From: Desulfobacteraceae bacterium Eth-SRB2
GTDB lineage: Bacteria; Desulfobacterota; Desulfobacteria; Desulfobacterales; UBA11574
Direction of reading: 5' to 3'
Length of the DNA: 64,000 bases
Assembly (NCBI GenBank): GCA_004193595.1
Contig: RPGQ01000029.1
Location: forward strand, 46,914 to 110,913
This document shows positions 51,152-60,367 of the stretch, in pieces. The notes under the pieces were generated by a model. The model was given only the letters and a program-made list of their open reading frames with translations. It ran no database searches and was not told the DNA's origin. The stretch's first letter is position 1. Each line of letters begins with the position of its first letter. Position numbers and translations under genes: made by a program.

Positions 51152-53731
51152 ATGCCCAAAGCTTTCATCACTCCTCGGGATAAGAGAGCGGAAACCGCTC
51201 TATATGATGAACAATTCCTCACCAGGGTCTTTGACAGTGTAACCGATCCCTTTGACATTTATGATCGTGATCTTTATATTATCAAAGCAAATAAAGCCTT
51301 TATGAATATCTTTCAAATCTCTGACCAACAGTTTATCGGCAGCTTTTGCTATGAGATCTTTTATAAACGCACCGAGGTTTGCGAAAACTGCCACGTGGAA
51401 AAGGTCTTTCGTACCGGTGAGCCGCACATGGTGGAAAAACTTATTTCACTGCCGGATGGACGGAAGTGCATTTGGGAGGTTCACTCTTACCCCGTAAAAG
51501 ATCCTAACGGCATAACCATTCAAGCCATCGAGCATGGAAGAGATATTACCGTGCGTAAAGACCTCGAACACCAACTGCGAACATCGAAAAAATTCAACGA
51601 AAAAATTATCAACAGTATTACAGATAGCCTAGTGGTAATTGACCCCAGGACCCATACAATAGTTCAGGCGAACCAGGCATTTTACTCTCGCGTGGGCCTT
51701 GAGCCTACAAATGCAGTTGGGAAAAGGTGTCACGAGATTATGCGGGGCAGCCGTAAACCTTGTGGGACAAGCGGGATGGATTGTCCCCTTGAAGAAACGC
51801 TCCATACGAGGCTTTCGGCCATGTCGGATAAAAATTATCCGAACTTTAAGGGTGAAAATCGTATGCTGGCGATTTCGACCTATCCCGTTCTCGACAATCA
51901 GGGCCAGGTTGACCAGCCCTTTCAAGGTAGTGCTTCTGTAACGTAAAAATACTGTATTTATTGGCTAATTTTAGTCTCGGGATAGGTATGAACATATTTT
52001 TGTGTTAGTTTTGGAACAAAAAACACCCAGATAAAAAGTGATTAAGAAAAGACAAAATTGTTGTTGTCTATGACCATTAAAGGCTTTGCTCAATTAATTA
52101 CTGTTCTTTCAATGCGTTATCTTGAAGAAGTACTACCTTGAAAGGCCTGGGCCAGGTTGACTTGATCATCCGATACGAGCGTGATGTCACCGAAAGGCGC
52201 AAAATGGAGGAAGCCCTAGCGTTTCGTTCCAAGGAATTGCAGAAGAGTCAGCATCAACTGGAAACACTCTTTGAATTTTCCCGTCAGGTGAGTGCTAAAA
52301 CATCCCTGGCAGAGGTAGTTCATTTCATCCATGAAATCACGCGAAAAATCTTCCCCGACTCAGAACTTCTCCTGTTACTCATGGATGATGACGGCCAGAG
52401 ATTCCTTGACTTGAAAGAATGCAGCCTCAACATACTTGAGCCCTTGTCACACGCTTTGCAAAAACTCAAGCAGTCGGGATTGGTCAAAGACTTTGTCAGA
52501 TATCTGCAAAAAAACATGCAAGACCGGATAGTAGAATCTCAACAAACCGAGGACATTCCCGACTTTCTTAAAGTCATCTCGGAAATTTATCCGAGTTGGT
52601 TCGGATTGCCTGTTTCCATACCTGAACGCTGCATCGGTTATGTGGTGCTGGGTTTTCATTTCTTCTATGAGGTCCCCCGAAAGGACCTGAACTTTCTTCA
52701 AACCTTCCTTAGCCAGATAGCCGGAGACATACGTCATTTGCTTATTATCCATAAGGCGGAAAACAACCTGCTCCAACAAGAAACCATCCAGAGAATTTCC
52801 CATCCAGAGATTATCGGTCAAAGCTCGGAGATGCAGAAAATTTATGAACTGATCGATCTGGTCTCGGAATCCAACGCCACGGTTTTGATAGCCGGTGAAA
52901 ACGGCACGGGCAAAGAATTGGGCAAGGGCCATCCACAAGCAGAGTCATCGCGGAGAGGGGCCGTTAATAGTAGCCAATTGCTCGGCCTATTCGCCGACCT
53001 TGCTGGAAAGCGAACTTTTTGGCCATGAAAAAGGGGCGTTTACCGGTGCCATTAAAACAAAAAAAGGGAGGATCGAACGGGCGATAGGCGGTACCTTGTT
53101 TCTCGATGAAATCGGCAATATTGCTTTAGCCACTCAGATTTTGTTGCTCAGATTTCTCCAGGATCACTGTTTTGAACGGGTTGGCGGAGAGGAAACCCTT
53201 GAGGCGGATGTAAGGGTGCTGGCTGCAACGAACCGGGACCTTTATCTGGAAATGGAAGCGGGTCGATTCAGGGATGATCTTTACTATCGGTTAAACGTTA
53301 TCAGCATCATCCTGCCGTGTCTGCGCGAACGCAAGGAAGATATTCCCCTGCTCTGCAAGCATTTTCTCAAAAAATACAACCTGAAAGAGGGAAAAGAAAT
53401 CCGGTCAATCTCCCCCGAAGCCATGCAAATTCTGATGGACCATGAATGGCCCGGCAACATCCGTCAACTGGAAAACTCCATTAGTCATTCCGTTATCCTT
53501 GCCCAAGATCAAATCATCGAGAAAAAGCATCTGCCATACTTCCTCAAGCAAGTCAAGGTGGATTTTCCCGCCACCTCTCTGGCCGAAAATGAGCGGCGGT
53601 TAATTGCCGATGTACTCAAGAAATCTAACTGGAACAAACATGAATCGTCTCGGCTTCTTGATATAAGCCGCAGCACTCTTTACAGCAAAATCCGACGCTA
53701 TGGTCTGAAAAAAGAGACCTCTTGTGTCTGA
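51152..53731 (+). pseudogene. Sigma-54-dependent activator (PAS-PAS-GAF-AAA+-Fis), doubly disrupted
   Basis: A strong TTAGGAGG leads the ATG. Two PAS domains come first (about 25-130 and 145-250), with Cys clusters CENCHVEKVF and CGTSGMDCPLEE. At 51914 a 236-bp element interrupts the gene; removing it and one copy of the 12-bp duplication rejoins the frame exactly. A GAF-like region and the AAA+ domain follow. Walker A reads GENGTGKEL, where two bases are missing at about 52918, so the rest is out of frame. GAFTGA is intact in [18 protein letters not shown], and the Fis-type helix ends the protein ([20 protein letters not shown]). It probably regulated the CoA-transferase operon downstream. 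Confidence 0.85.
51914..52149. repeat. 236-bp MITE inside the activator gene, 12-bp target duplication
   Basis: Ends: CAGCCCTTTCAAGGTAGTG and, on the other strand, CAGGCCTTTCAAGGTAGTA, both continuing CTTCT. GGCCAGGTTGAC is duplicated at 51902-51913 and 52150-52161. No coding capacity. An isolated end of the same family is at 15968-15990. The 12-bp duplication is unusually long and may identify the transposase family responsible. Confidence 0.85.
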
Positions 53732-54414
53732 TATATGAACAGAAGAGGGTCCTTTTTCCGACAGATGGGAAAACCCTATTGAGGTCAGGTAGTTAACTAT
53801 TTTTACCAGAGCCTTGAGTCGGATTTCATACATTAACCACGATCTTTCTTGAGATTAATATTGGTCCCACCCCGGTTGCCCCACTATTTTTTACCGACTA
53901 TCTACCTGATATTTAATAGGAATACGCATCGGCATCTTAAGTATCCGTGGCGTATCCGTTTTCTGGCAAGGATTTTGTATTAGGTTTTGTATTTTAACAG
54001 ATCCTCAATTAAAAGCTCAAACATGCTTTTAACGGTTAAGTTCTCTCCCGGCTTAGAAATAAAAATCGATAAAAATTTGTTGTGTAATCGTTCAAGAAGT
54101 TCAAACACGCGGGGTAGTTTATTTTGTGGAAAGAGTGATTAAAAGCGATCAGATCCTTCCTTTTTTTTCGGAGGAGAAAGGGCGAAGAGAAGGGCATCTG
54201 AAAGGTTATCCCAACTTAGTCAAGTTGTTCAGCCAAAAGCTACCCACAATAAAAGAAAGGAGGTGAGGCTTTGCAGAAAAAACCGACTCCCCCCAGCGAG
54301 GCTTGCTTGTAGCGGAAATTTCTTGAGGTGATGTGATTAGTTTTGCGGGTTGTTGTCGGCGGGAGGAGGTGGCTCAAGTCAACATCACAAAAACAATAGA
54401 TTGGAGGTAAAAAC
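53732..54414. other. Regulatory region upstream of the CoA-transferase operon
   Basis: No gene is seen. After the activator stop an imperfect hairpin (GACCTCTT...AAGAGGGTC) runs into CCTTTTTCC and may terminate it. A -24/-12 promoter candidate lies at 53964-53979. The leader to the first start codon is about 425 nt and contains several purine-rich GGAGG stretches (54170, 54256, 54362) besides the true ribosome-binding site at about 54402. Confidence 0.5.
53964..53979 (+). promoter_or_regulatory. Candidate sigma-54 (-24/-12) promoter
   Basis: TGGCAAGGATTTTGTA fits the TGGCACG-N4-TTGCA consensus with the GG and the G of the -12 element at correct spacing. It differs at the consensus C of -24 (A) and the C of -12 (T). 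It lies between a sigma-54 activator gene and the operon that activator most likely served, which supports the call. Confidence 0.5.
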
Positions 54415-55902
54415 ATGGCAACAAAAAAGGATGTGGAAATAAACAGTCGGGCCGACACGCTTGATTTGATGCATCCCGATATAAGACCCTGGCCTGTGAC
54501 ACCTGCCCCACCGCCGGAAGAAGTGGAAAAGGTGTATGCAAAGCGCAAGGCGGAGGACTTCGGCAAATGGTGTGAGGAAAACCTCAGGTACGAGTACTGC
54601 TTCGGCAAACCCGAGGCCCTCCAGGGGATGAGGTTTGTCTGTTGCGGCCAGTGGAGAATGGGCAATATGTTTTGCGGCGGACTGCTCTGCGAGGCCGGGG
54701 CCGAGGTAATCAAAGTGGAGCCGCCCGGAGGCGACCCCTTGAGAAAGCTCACCCCCTTTGGCAGGGAAGAGTATATGCTCGAGAGTAAGATTACCGGCGA
54801 AAAATGCGGCCTCGACTTCCTCCACGAGATGAGGGGACAAAAATCTATTACCATTAATCTCGAAACTGAAGAGGGCCGGGCAATTTACAAGACCCTTTGC
54901 ACCCAGGCCGACGGTGTGATCGACGAAATGCCCCCGGGCTATATGGACAGCATCGGTCTTGGGTACAGGGATCTTTGCGAGGAAATGCCGAGGCTGGTTT
55001 ACTGTAATATGGCCGTACGCGGAACCTGGGGTTCCTATAAGGACAATTTGTCCAAGTTCGGTCAGTGGACCCTGGAGCCCTTTGGCGGCTGTGCCAACTC
55101 GTTTATCCACAATACCGGCTTTCCCCAGGACCAGCTTCCCAGGGGCAAGGGCGGCGACCCCACCCGGTCCGGTGTATGGTTTGCCGATTTTTGTGCCGGC
55201 GAGCAAGCGGCCAACAGCCTTTTGGCGGCGATGTACTGGCGGGATTATTTGGGCGGAACCGGACAGTTCATCGAGGTCACCGGTTCAGAGACCCAGATGG
55301 ACATTCTTGACTTTGATATCAGCTGGTACGGCTTTAACGCCAGCATCAAGGCCAGGACCGGCGCCTGGGATCCCAACCTGAACCAGTATGAGTGGAATCC
55401 CTGCCGTGACGGATACATGATGATCGGCGGCCAGACCGACAGGCTCTGGTACCGGATCGGCATGTGTATCGAGCGAGATTTCCCGCAATTCGGAAGGCTG
55501 ATTCACGAAGACCCCATCCTCAAGGAGATGGGTGGCAGGAACGCCCTGAATATGCTGGTCAAGACTTACACCCTGACCACCCGATGGCTCAGAGACATCA
55601 ACAGGATCGAGGCCGAGCAGAAGCTTCTGGAATATGAAATTGCGGCAGGACCGGTTTTGTTTATCGATGAACTCTCCGAGTTTCCCCATTTTAAGTACCG
55701 TCCCTGGGTGTGCACCATTGACACCGATCATTACGGCACCATACTCTTCTCAGTACCGCCCAACAACTATCAGATGAGGACGCCTCACCGGGTCAAAGTG
55801 CTGGGCAGGCCGCTCGGGTATGATAACTACGAGGTATTACAAAAAATGTGCGGCATCGGCCAAACACAAGTCAACGAATATATAGAAAAGGGGGTGATGT
55901 AA
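54415..55902 (+). CDS. Class III (CaiB/BaiF) CoA-transferase, subunit 1
   Basis: A 495-residue family III CoA-transferase, longer than the usual about 400 because of a roughly 65-residue N-terminal extension. The Rossmann start ([19 protein letters not shown]) and the active-site Asp at about residue 258 ([20 protein letters not shown]) are present, so it should form the covalent aspartyl-CoA intermediate. A second gene of the same family follows with a 1-bp overlap (TAATG), which suggests a heteromer as in succinyl-CoA:benzylsuccinate CoA-transferase BbsEF. The substrate is unknown. GGAGG lies 7 nt before the ATG. Confidence 0.9.
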   Translation: MATKKDVEINSRADTLDLMHPDIRPWPVTPAPPPEEVEKVYAKRKAEDFGKWCEENLRYEYCFGKPEALQGMRFVCCGQWRMGNMFCGGLLCEAGAEVIKVEPPGGDPLRKLTPFGREEYMLESKITGEKCGLDFLHEMRGQKSITINLETEEGRAIYKTLCTQADGVIDEMPPGYMDSIGLGYRDLCEEMPRLVYCNMAVRGTWGSYKDNLSKFGQWTLEPFGGCANSFIHNTGFPQDQLPRGKGGDPTRSGVWFADFCAGEQAANSLLAAMYWRDYLGGTGQFIEVTGSETQMDILDFDISWYGFNASIKARTGAWDPNLNQYEWNPCRDGYMMIGGQTDRLWYRIGMCIERDFPQFGRLIHEDPILKEMGGRNALNMLVKTYTLTTRWLRDINRIEAEQKLLEYEIAAGPVLFIDELSEFPHFKYRPWVCTIDTDHYGTILFSVPPNNYQMRTPHRVKVLGRPLGYDNYEVLQKMCGIGQTQVNEYIEKGVM

Positions 55903-57317
55903 TGGCTAAAGACCCACGTGTAACAAGAATTGAGGATCTGCCAGGCCCCAAGAGCAAGCAAGAGCTTGAAGAAATGAAGATGCCTTACGAGGAATACTGC
56001 AGGGCGCAGTTCGATCCGGGCAATGAGTTTTCAAAACCTCAGTCACTCAAGGGCATAAGGTGGCTGAGCACTACCATGTATATCTTCACGCCTCACTCCG
56101 TGTCCAACCTGGCAGAATTGGGGGCCGATGTAATAAAGGTGGAGATGCCGAGAATGGGTGACCCCATGCGGCACTGTGCGCCGTTCAATGAAACCTATCT
56201 CTATCCTTTGCATGAGTCCAGGCCCATGACCGGTACCGGCATGGGGTATCTTAATGCGAATCCCAATGAATACCACATATCCATGGACTATCATATAGAT
56301 GAAATGAAGGAACCCTTCTACGCACTGGTCAGGATGTCCGACGGATTGACGCAGTGCTACCGGCCGGGCACCTTCGACCGATGGAAGCAGAGTTATCGCT
56401 ATTTGCAAGAGATCAATCCAAGGTTCATCTCCGTGTGGGGCGGCGGCTTCGGTTACGGACCAAAATGTTTTGGCGGTTCCTACGACATCCTGGGGCAAGC
56501 CCACGCGGGGCTCGCTTCGGTAACCGGCATGCATGAGTATATGGGCGGGCACTGTACCAAGCACTCCAATTGGTGCATTGACTGGTACTCCGGCACTCAG
56601 ATTACCTTCGGAATTCTGGCAGCCCTCCACTGGAGGGAAAAGACGGGGCTTGGCACTAAGATCGAGTTTTCCCAGGTTCAGGCGGCCACCCGGTGTCTTG
56701 GGTATGCCGCGCCGCTTTACGGCAGGTTCGGCGTTGTCCGCCAGCGCTGGGGCAACTGGGACACCCAGCTCTGCGCCCACGGCATCATTCTGTGCGGCAA
56801 GTCCGAATACCCGGATGCAGAGAACCCGCAGGACCGGCTTGAAGCCAGGTATGCGATGATCTCCGCGTTCCAGGATGAAGACTGGAAAGAGCTGTGCGCC
56901 ATTACCGGAATGAACGACCTCTATGACAAATACAAATCCCTTAATGAAAGGGCCGAGGGTGAAGCTCAGATTGAGATTTACGCGGCCCTTGAAAAATGGG
57001 CCGAAGACAAATCCCGAGGAGAGGTTGTGAAGGTCTGCCAGGACGCAGGTCTGCTGGCCGAGCCGGTGATGAACGACAGGGAAGTCTATGAATGCGAGCA
57101 CTACAGGGAACGCGGCACCATCAGATGGATGGATGACCCCATTTTTGGCGATGTATTGCAGCACGGATCTTACTCGGCAGGATTGATGTCCAAGACTCCC
57201 AGGCGACTCTTCTGGATCTGGCGGCCGGTGGGTGCTGACAACGTAAAGGTCTACCATGAACTGCTCGGCTACCCAACCAGCAAAATTGAAGAGTGGTATG
57301 AAAATGCCTGGTTATAA
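55902..57317 (+). CDS. Class III (CaiB/BaiF) CoA-transferase, subunit 2
   Basis: From the ATG at 55902 the protein has 471 residues. Its CoA-binding start is [20 protein letters not shown]. The position of the catalytic Asp, about residue 227, is filled ([20 protein letters not shown]), so both subunits keep the nucleophile, unlike some heteromers in which one copy is degenerate. A C-terminal domain with Trp-rich sequence ([20 protein letters not shown]) follows. It is divergent from subunit 1, implying different roles. AAGGGGGTG lies upstream inside the end of gene 1; translation is probably coupled. Confidence 0.9.
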   Translation: MAKDPRVTRIEDLPGPKSKQELEEMKMPYEEYCRAQFDPGNEFSKPQSLKGIRWLSTTMYIFTPHSVSNLAELGADVIKVEMPRMGDPMRHCAPFNETYLYPLHESRPMTGTGMGYLNANPNEYHISMDYHIDEMKEPFYALVRMSDGLTQCYRPGTFDRWKQSYRYLQEINPRFISVWGGGFGYGPKCFGGSYDILGQAHAGLASVTGMHEYMGGHCTKHSNWCIDWYSGTQITFGILAALHWREKTGLGTKIEFSQVQAATRCLGYAAPLYGRFGVVRQRWGNWDTQLCAHGIILCGKSEYPDAENPQDRLEARYAMISAFQDEDWKELCAITGMNDLYDKYKSLNERAEGEAQIEIYAALEKWAEDKSRGEVVKVCQDAGLLAEPVMNDREVYECEHYRERGTIRWMDDPIFGDVLQHGSYSAGLMSKTPRRLFWIWRPVGADNVKVYHELLGYPTSKIEEWYENAWL

Positions 57318-57332
57318 AAGGAGGTATGAACT

Positions 57333-57818
57333 GTGTGTGATATAATTTGGTGTAAAAAAGATTTTGAGGGAAAGCCCTGTAACACCATTAATTATCTGGA
57401 TCCTTACTGCTTTTGGAACTGGGAAGGCACCATCAATTGTGCCGAATGTGGGGCGGTCTACTATATCCACATGATCCAGGGCAAAATGTACAGGGGCCCG
57501 GAGGACAGACCCGGCCAAAAACCTGACACCAGCCCGCTTTATGCGGATAAGCCCCTGGACGGGTACCGATTTTACGGGGCGGGTATCGAAGGCAGGACCA
57601 GACCTTTTGAGTGCCTGCCCAGGCATATCTACCTGGGAGTGCCCGACATGGTGAAGTTCAGCATAAGAGGCAGACCGGTCAGAGGCCATAGGCCTCAGCC
57701 GCCAAGCGCCGGCATCGCCGGAAGCTATGGTTTTGACTGGGACATTGAAAAGCTATCTCCGGATCTTTATGAAGAGTATCAGCAGAAGATAAAGAACGGC
57801 GAAGTTTCCGAGTGGTAA
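57333..57818 (+). CDS. Cys-rich accessory protein of the CoA-transferase operon (161 aa)
   Basis: Begins at a GTG after AAAAGGAGGT. Six Cys lie in the first 40 residues (2, 7, 16, 26, 36 and 39, the last two as NCAEC), enough for a zinc or iron-sulfur site. The remainder is aromatic and Pro/Arg-rich (RGRPVRGHRPQPPS). No family was recognised. It lies 15 bp after the second CoA-transferase gene and is probably cotranscribed, so it may be a structural or electron-transfer subunit of that enzyme complex. Confidence 0.7.
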   Translation: MCDIIWCKKDFEGKPCNTINYLDPYCFWNWEGTINCAECGAVYYIHMIQGKMYRGPEDRPGQKPDTSPLYADKPLDGYRFYGAGIEGRTRPFECLPRHIYLGVPDMVKFSIRGRPVRGHRPQPPSAGIAGSYGFDWDIEKLSPDLYEEYQQKIKNGEVSEW

Positions 57819-57849
57819 CTAAAATGTTAATTAAAGAAAGGAGTATCAT

Positions 57850-58083
57850 ATGGCAGAGTTAACACCTCAAGAATTTCTGGATGTATGCTTAAAGCCGGAT
57901 AAAGAGTCTGACCATATATGCTGGGACTGCGTACATCTGAAACCGGTGATAGAAGACTCCAGTTTTCCTCCGGCAGACATTATCGGCTGGTGCAAGAAGA
58001 TCCATTTCCCCCACTACTGGTGCGTAGCGGATTTCAATGTGGTCAAAAAATGCTACGCCTTTGAATCAAAGAAGAAAAAATAA
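57850..58083 (+). CDS. Small Cys-rich protein resembling Fe-S small subunits of X-succinate synthases
   Basis: A 77-residue protein with Cys at 13, 24, 27, 48, 58 and 68. The pattern C-x2-C (ICWDCVHL), then G-x-C (IIGWCKK), aromatic HYW and a final C-x-A-F (KKCYAFES) resembles BssC-type small subunits of benzylsuccinate synthase and its relatives, which carry a [4Fe-4S] cluster of HiPIP-like fold. No glycyl-radical large subunit is in the window. The resemblance is by pattern only. It starts after AAAGGAGTATCAT, 32 bp behind the previous gene. Confidence 0.65.
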   Translation: MAELTPQEFLDVCLKPDKESDHICWDCVHLKPVIEDSSFPPADIIGWCKKIHFPHYWCVADFNVVKKCYAFESKKKK

Positions 58084-58084
58084 C

Positions 58085-58387
58085 ATGAAGGAAAACGTAA
58101 AAAAGGAACTCGATACCATCAAACAGATGGTGCTCAGATGGCGAGAGAGCTATCTTGGATGGGCAACTTCGGACGGGGGAAACGATTACCTGATTGAAGA
58201 GTTCTCGGAAGAGATCTCCATGTATGTCTCCCCTTTGGTCCGGAGGTTGTATGAAAACAAGTTCCTAAGCCTGTCCGAGCATCACGAGTTCATGGAGTCT
58301 TGCTACAACCAGTTAAATGAGCTTCACGATCTTATTAAGATTAAGGAAGCTGAATCCCAAAAAACCCCGAAAGGGATCTGGGCATAA
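58085..58387 (+). CDS. Small helical protein of the operon (100 aa)
   Basis: From the ATG at 58085, one base after the previous stop. The protein is helical and charged (MKENVKKELDTIKQMVLRW), with one Cys and no known motif; Trp residues (RWRESYLGWATSDGG) stand out. Its start lies within the purine-rich end of the upstream gene, so translation is likely coupled. The stop codon is inside a perfect 13-bp hairpin that separates it from the last gene. Function unknown. Confidence 0.6.
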   Translation: MKENVKKELDTIKQMVLRWRESYLGWATSDGGNDYLIEEFSEEISMYVSPLVRRLYENKFLSLSEHHEFMESCYNQLNELHDLIKIKEAESQKTPKGIWA

Positions 58388-58412
58388 GCCTGTGTAAATC
58401 ACAGGCTTATGC
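58382..58412 (+). terminator. Perfect 13-bp intra-operon hairpin
   Basis: GCATAAGCCTGTG, loop TAAAT, CACAGGCTTATGC. It overlaps the stop codon of the fifth operon gene. No T-run follows, so it is more likely an RNA processing or stability element that sets relative expression of the last gene than a terminator. Confidence 0.6.
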
Positions 58413-58439
58413 TGCGATAAAATCAAAAGGAGGAAAAGT

Positions 58440-58871
58440 ATGCCTGAACTATGTCGTGTGGGTGTTTGCGGGTTTGACCCCATGCTTGTCAAGGGCTACG
58501 TTGTGACCGGGTTTAGAGGTCTGTGGTGGCACATATCAGACGAGATTTACGAGGAATATAACGTAAAACCCAATGACAAGATTTCCGGCAAGCTGCTCAA
58601 GGTTTTTGCTGGCCAAACTGGAGAATTGACCCACGAGCCCAATGTAGACTTTGAGTGGGATCTGTCCAAGGAATCCGGCCTTGCGGTTTTGCTGCCGCCC
58701 AAGGTTATTGTTGATTATCAGCTCACAGAATTTCACTTCCTGGAGTTGATCATTAATAAAATCAATAACCAGGAAGTCTGGCCAGGCAAAGATATGACGA
58801 GCACAAAGATGTGGCCCGAGGATAAAATGGATCTGGAATTTACCATTGATTACATTCCTCCCGTCATGTAA
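58440..58871 (+). CDS. Last gene of the CoA-transferase operon, unknown function (143 aa)
   Basis: Preceded by AAAAGGAGGAAAAGT. A soluble protein that begins MPELCRVGVCGFDPMLVKGY, with a beta-rich middle (FEWDLSKESGLAVLLPPKVI) and an acidic end. Two Cys near the start. No family recognised. It is separated from the fifth gene by a stable hairpin and followed by two strong hairpins that close the operon. It could be a further subunit or an assembly factor. Confidence 0.65.
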   Translation: MPELCRVGVCGFDPMLVKGYVVTGFRGLWWHISDEIYEEYNVKPNDKISGKLLKVFAGQTGELTHEPNVDFEWDLSKESGLAVLLPPKVIVDYQLTEFHFLELIINKINNQEVWPGKDMTSTKMWPEDKMDLEFTIDYIPPVM

Positions 58872-58882
58872 TTAAAATTATC

Positions 58883-58921
58883 TCTTCCCCCACGCCTCTG
58901 CGAACAGAGGCTGGGGGAAGA
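58883..58921 (+). terminator. Strong hairpin after the operon
   Basis: CTTCCCCC-A-C-GCCTCTG, loop CGAA, CAGAGGC-T-GGGGGAAG, followed by AAAAGGGTTCTTATTTTTG. Long GC-rich stem with a modest T-tract about 15 nt later, 12 bp after the last stop codon. Confidence 0.7.
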
Positions 58922-58989
58922 AAAGGGTTCTTATTTTTGTACCAGGGAGGTTAAATCATACCGCTTCAGAGTCCTATCCAAACTCCCGT

Positions 58990-59032
58990 AAGCGGCGGGG
59001 GCCTCCACCTGCCACCCCCGCCGCTTATTTTT
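58990..59032 (+). terminator. Rho-independent terminator
   Basis: AAGCGGCGGGGG pairs perfectly with CCCCCGCCGCTT over a 13-nt loop and is followed by ATTTTTG. A second, textbook terminator that seals the operon. Confidence 0.85.
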
Positions 59033-59174
59033 GTCGATTTCCAGGAATTTCCCTTTCAAAAACTTTGGGCATTTATTTCCCTGATTGGTGACGAATTGAC
59101 ATATTAGCATAAAAATCGAAAATCGAACTACCGCGGAAATTAAGCGGGGTCGAAATCAAAAAAACTGCAGTACA

Positions 59175-59564
59175 TTGAATACGAATAACAGACAAACGGC
59201 TATTCTCATGTTTGTTGGCAATGAAGAAGTCCGCAATAATATTCTAGAGTTATGCAAGAAAAACAACTATTATCCGGTAATAGCAACTGATTCCGAACAG
59301 CTTATAAAAAAAATAAGGGGCATGAGCCGTGCAATCGTTTTTATGGACCACGAGGTAGTAAACAATTATGGAGCGAGGATTTATTCAAGAATCAATGTTG
59401 CTTGTTCCGGCTGCGATGTCCTTTTCCTTTGTGATCAAGCGCATCGAGACCTTATCAAGGAGGCCATGGAACTTGGTGTTTACGCGTGTATCCCGGCACC
59501 CTGTGAGGAGTGGGAGGTCTTGACTATGATCAGGAATATTCTCGCAAAAAAGAAACCACGATGA
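59175..59564 (+). CDS. Degenerate receiver-domain protein
   Basis: A 129-residue protein with a receiver-like fold pattern. The usual acidic pair is replaced by GNEE (ILMFVGNEEVRNNILELC). A central Asp remains in RAIVFMDHEVV, and the switch Lys-Pro is replaced by ACIPAPCEEWE. It probably does not take part in normal phosphorelay. The TTG start is poor; an ATG 11 codons later would cut the first strand. It overlaps the next gene by 4 bp (ATGA), so the two are likely made together. Confidence 0.6.
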   Translation: MNTNNRQTAILMFVGNEEVRNNILELCKKNNYYPVIATDSEQLIKKIRGMSRAIVFMDHEVVNNYGARIYSRINVACSGCDVLFLCDQAHRDLIKEAMELGVYACIPAPCEEWEVLTMIRNILAKKKPR

Positions 59565-60295
59565 GAAAAGAAATCTTTCAAAAAACAAACTTCATGAAAT
59601 ATCCGGGCCAAGCTGCATGGGAACATCGCATGACTTCAGCCTTTAATAAAGAAAAGATACGCCGGTTTGCCAAACGGATTACACCAAAAAGCTGGAATAT
59701 AATATTACATGAAAAAGATGCATTGGAAACCGCAGGTGTGTTAAATATCCTTTTAAGCATTCAGGGACAGGATACTCAGGTTTATGCGGATAGATATGGA
59801 AATAAATGTTATGAGTACCAAGGAAGAGTCGGTGAGAAATATTTTGCAAATAGATATGGTGACATTTTTCATACAAATCAGGTGAAGCCGGTTCTGGGTA
59901 TGGTTTTGGGCCGAATGACATTTAAAGAACTAAATTCCTTTGGAGGCGACAAAAAGGGTAAGCACGCGAAGATTATTGTTCAGTTGTGGCCTGATTTAGG
60001 GGACTGGAGAGTTACTTTGGTTCACGAACTGGCGCACGTTGCCGTGTACCGGTGGCGAGCTTTCGTGACCAAGGATTATAAAAAGCAAGGCCTGTTTAAA
60101 AGGTACATCGGTGAAAATTTAAGGACGAGCATAATTAGGGAACAATTGTCCATGGAAAATCACCATGGTCCTAGGTTTAAAAAAGCGCTTTTATCCTTGG
60201 CCAAAAGAGCCATAAGGGAATTCGGAGAGGAAATATCCGAAGATGATGTTTTCTGGAAAACACTGAAGTTTGAATTAGAATCTTTTATGAAATGA
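59561..60295 (+). CDS. SprT-like zinc metalloprotein
   Basis: From the ATG at 59561 the protein has 244 residues. Its metal motif is LVHELAHVAVYRW, with a further His in ENHHGPRFKKALL, matching the HExxH...H-G-x-x-F arrangement of SprT/Spartan-like peptidases. No C-terminal zinc ribbon is seen. Such proteins act in DNA-protein crosslink repair in eukaryotes; in bacteria the role is unclear. It overlaps the degenerate receiver gene, an unusual pairing. Confidence 0.75.
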   Translation: MRKEIFQKTNFMKYPGQAAWEHRMTSAFNKEKIRRFAKRITPKSWNIILHEKDALETAGVLNILLSIQGQDTQVYADRYGNKCYEYQGRVGEKYFANRYGDIFHTNQVKPVLGMVLGRMTFKELNSFGGDKKGKHAKIIVQLWPDLGDWRVTLVHELAHVAVYRWRAFVTKDYKKQGLFKRYIGENLRTSIIREQLSMENHHGPRFKKALLSLAKRAIREFGEEISEDDVFWKTLKFELESFMK

Positions 60296-60367
60296 ATTTA
60301 GTTGGTTAGACACTATTCGAGTGGCTTATCAAGAAATCCTGGTGCATTAAATAATCAATAAAGTAGC

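Noticed and set aside
54385..55206. Minus-strand frame opposite the first CoA-transferase gene
   Set aside because: Antisense shadow; the plus strand carries the catalytic Asp region and a strong ribosome-binding site.
56043..57257. Long minus-strand open frame of about 400 codons opposite the second CoA-transferase gene
   Set aside because: It mirrors the codon structure of the real gene, has no ribosome-binding site and no family motif. The sense strand has clear CoA-transferase motifs.
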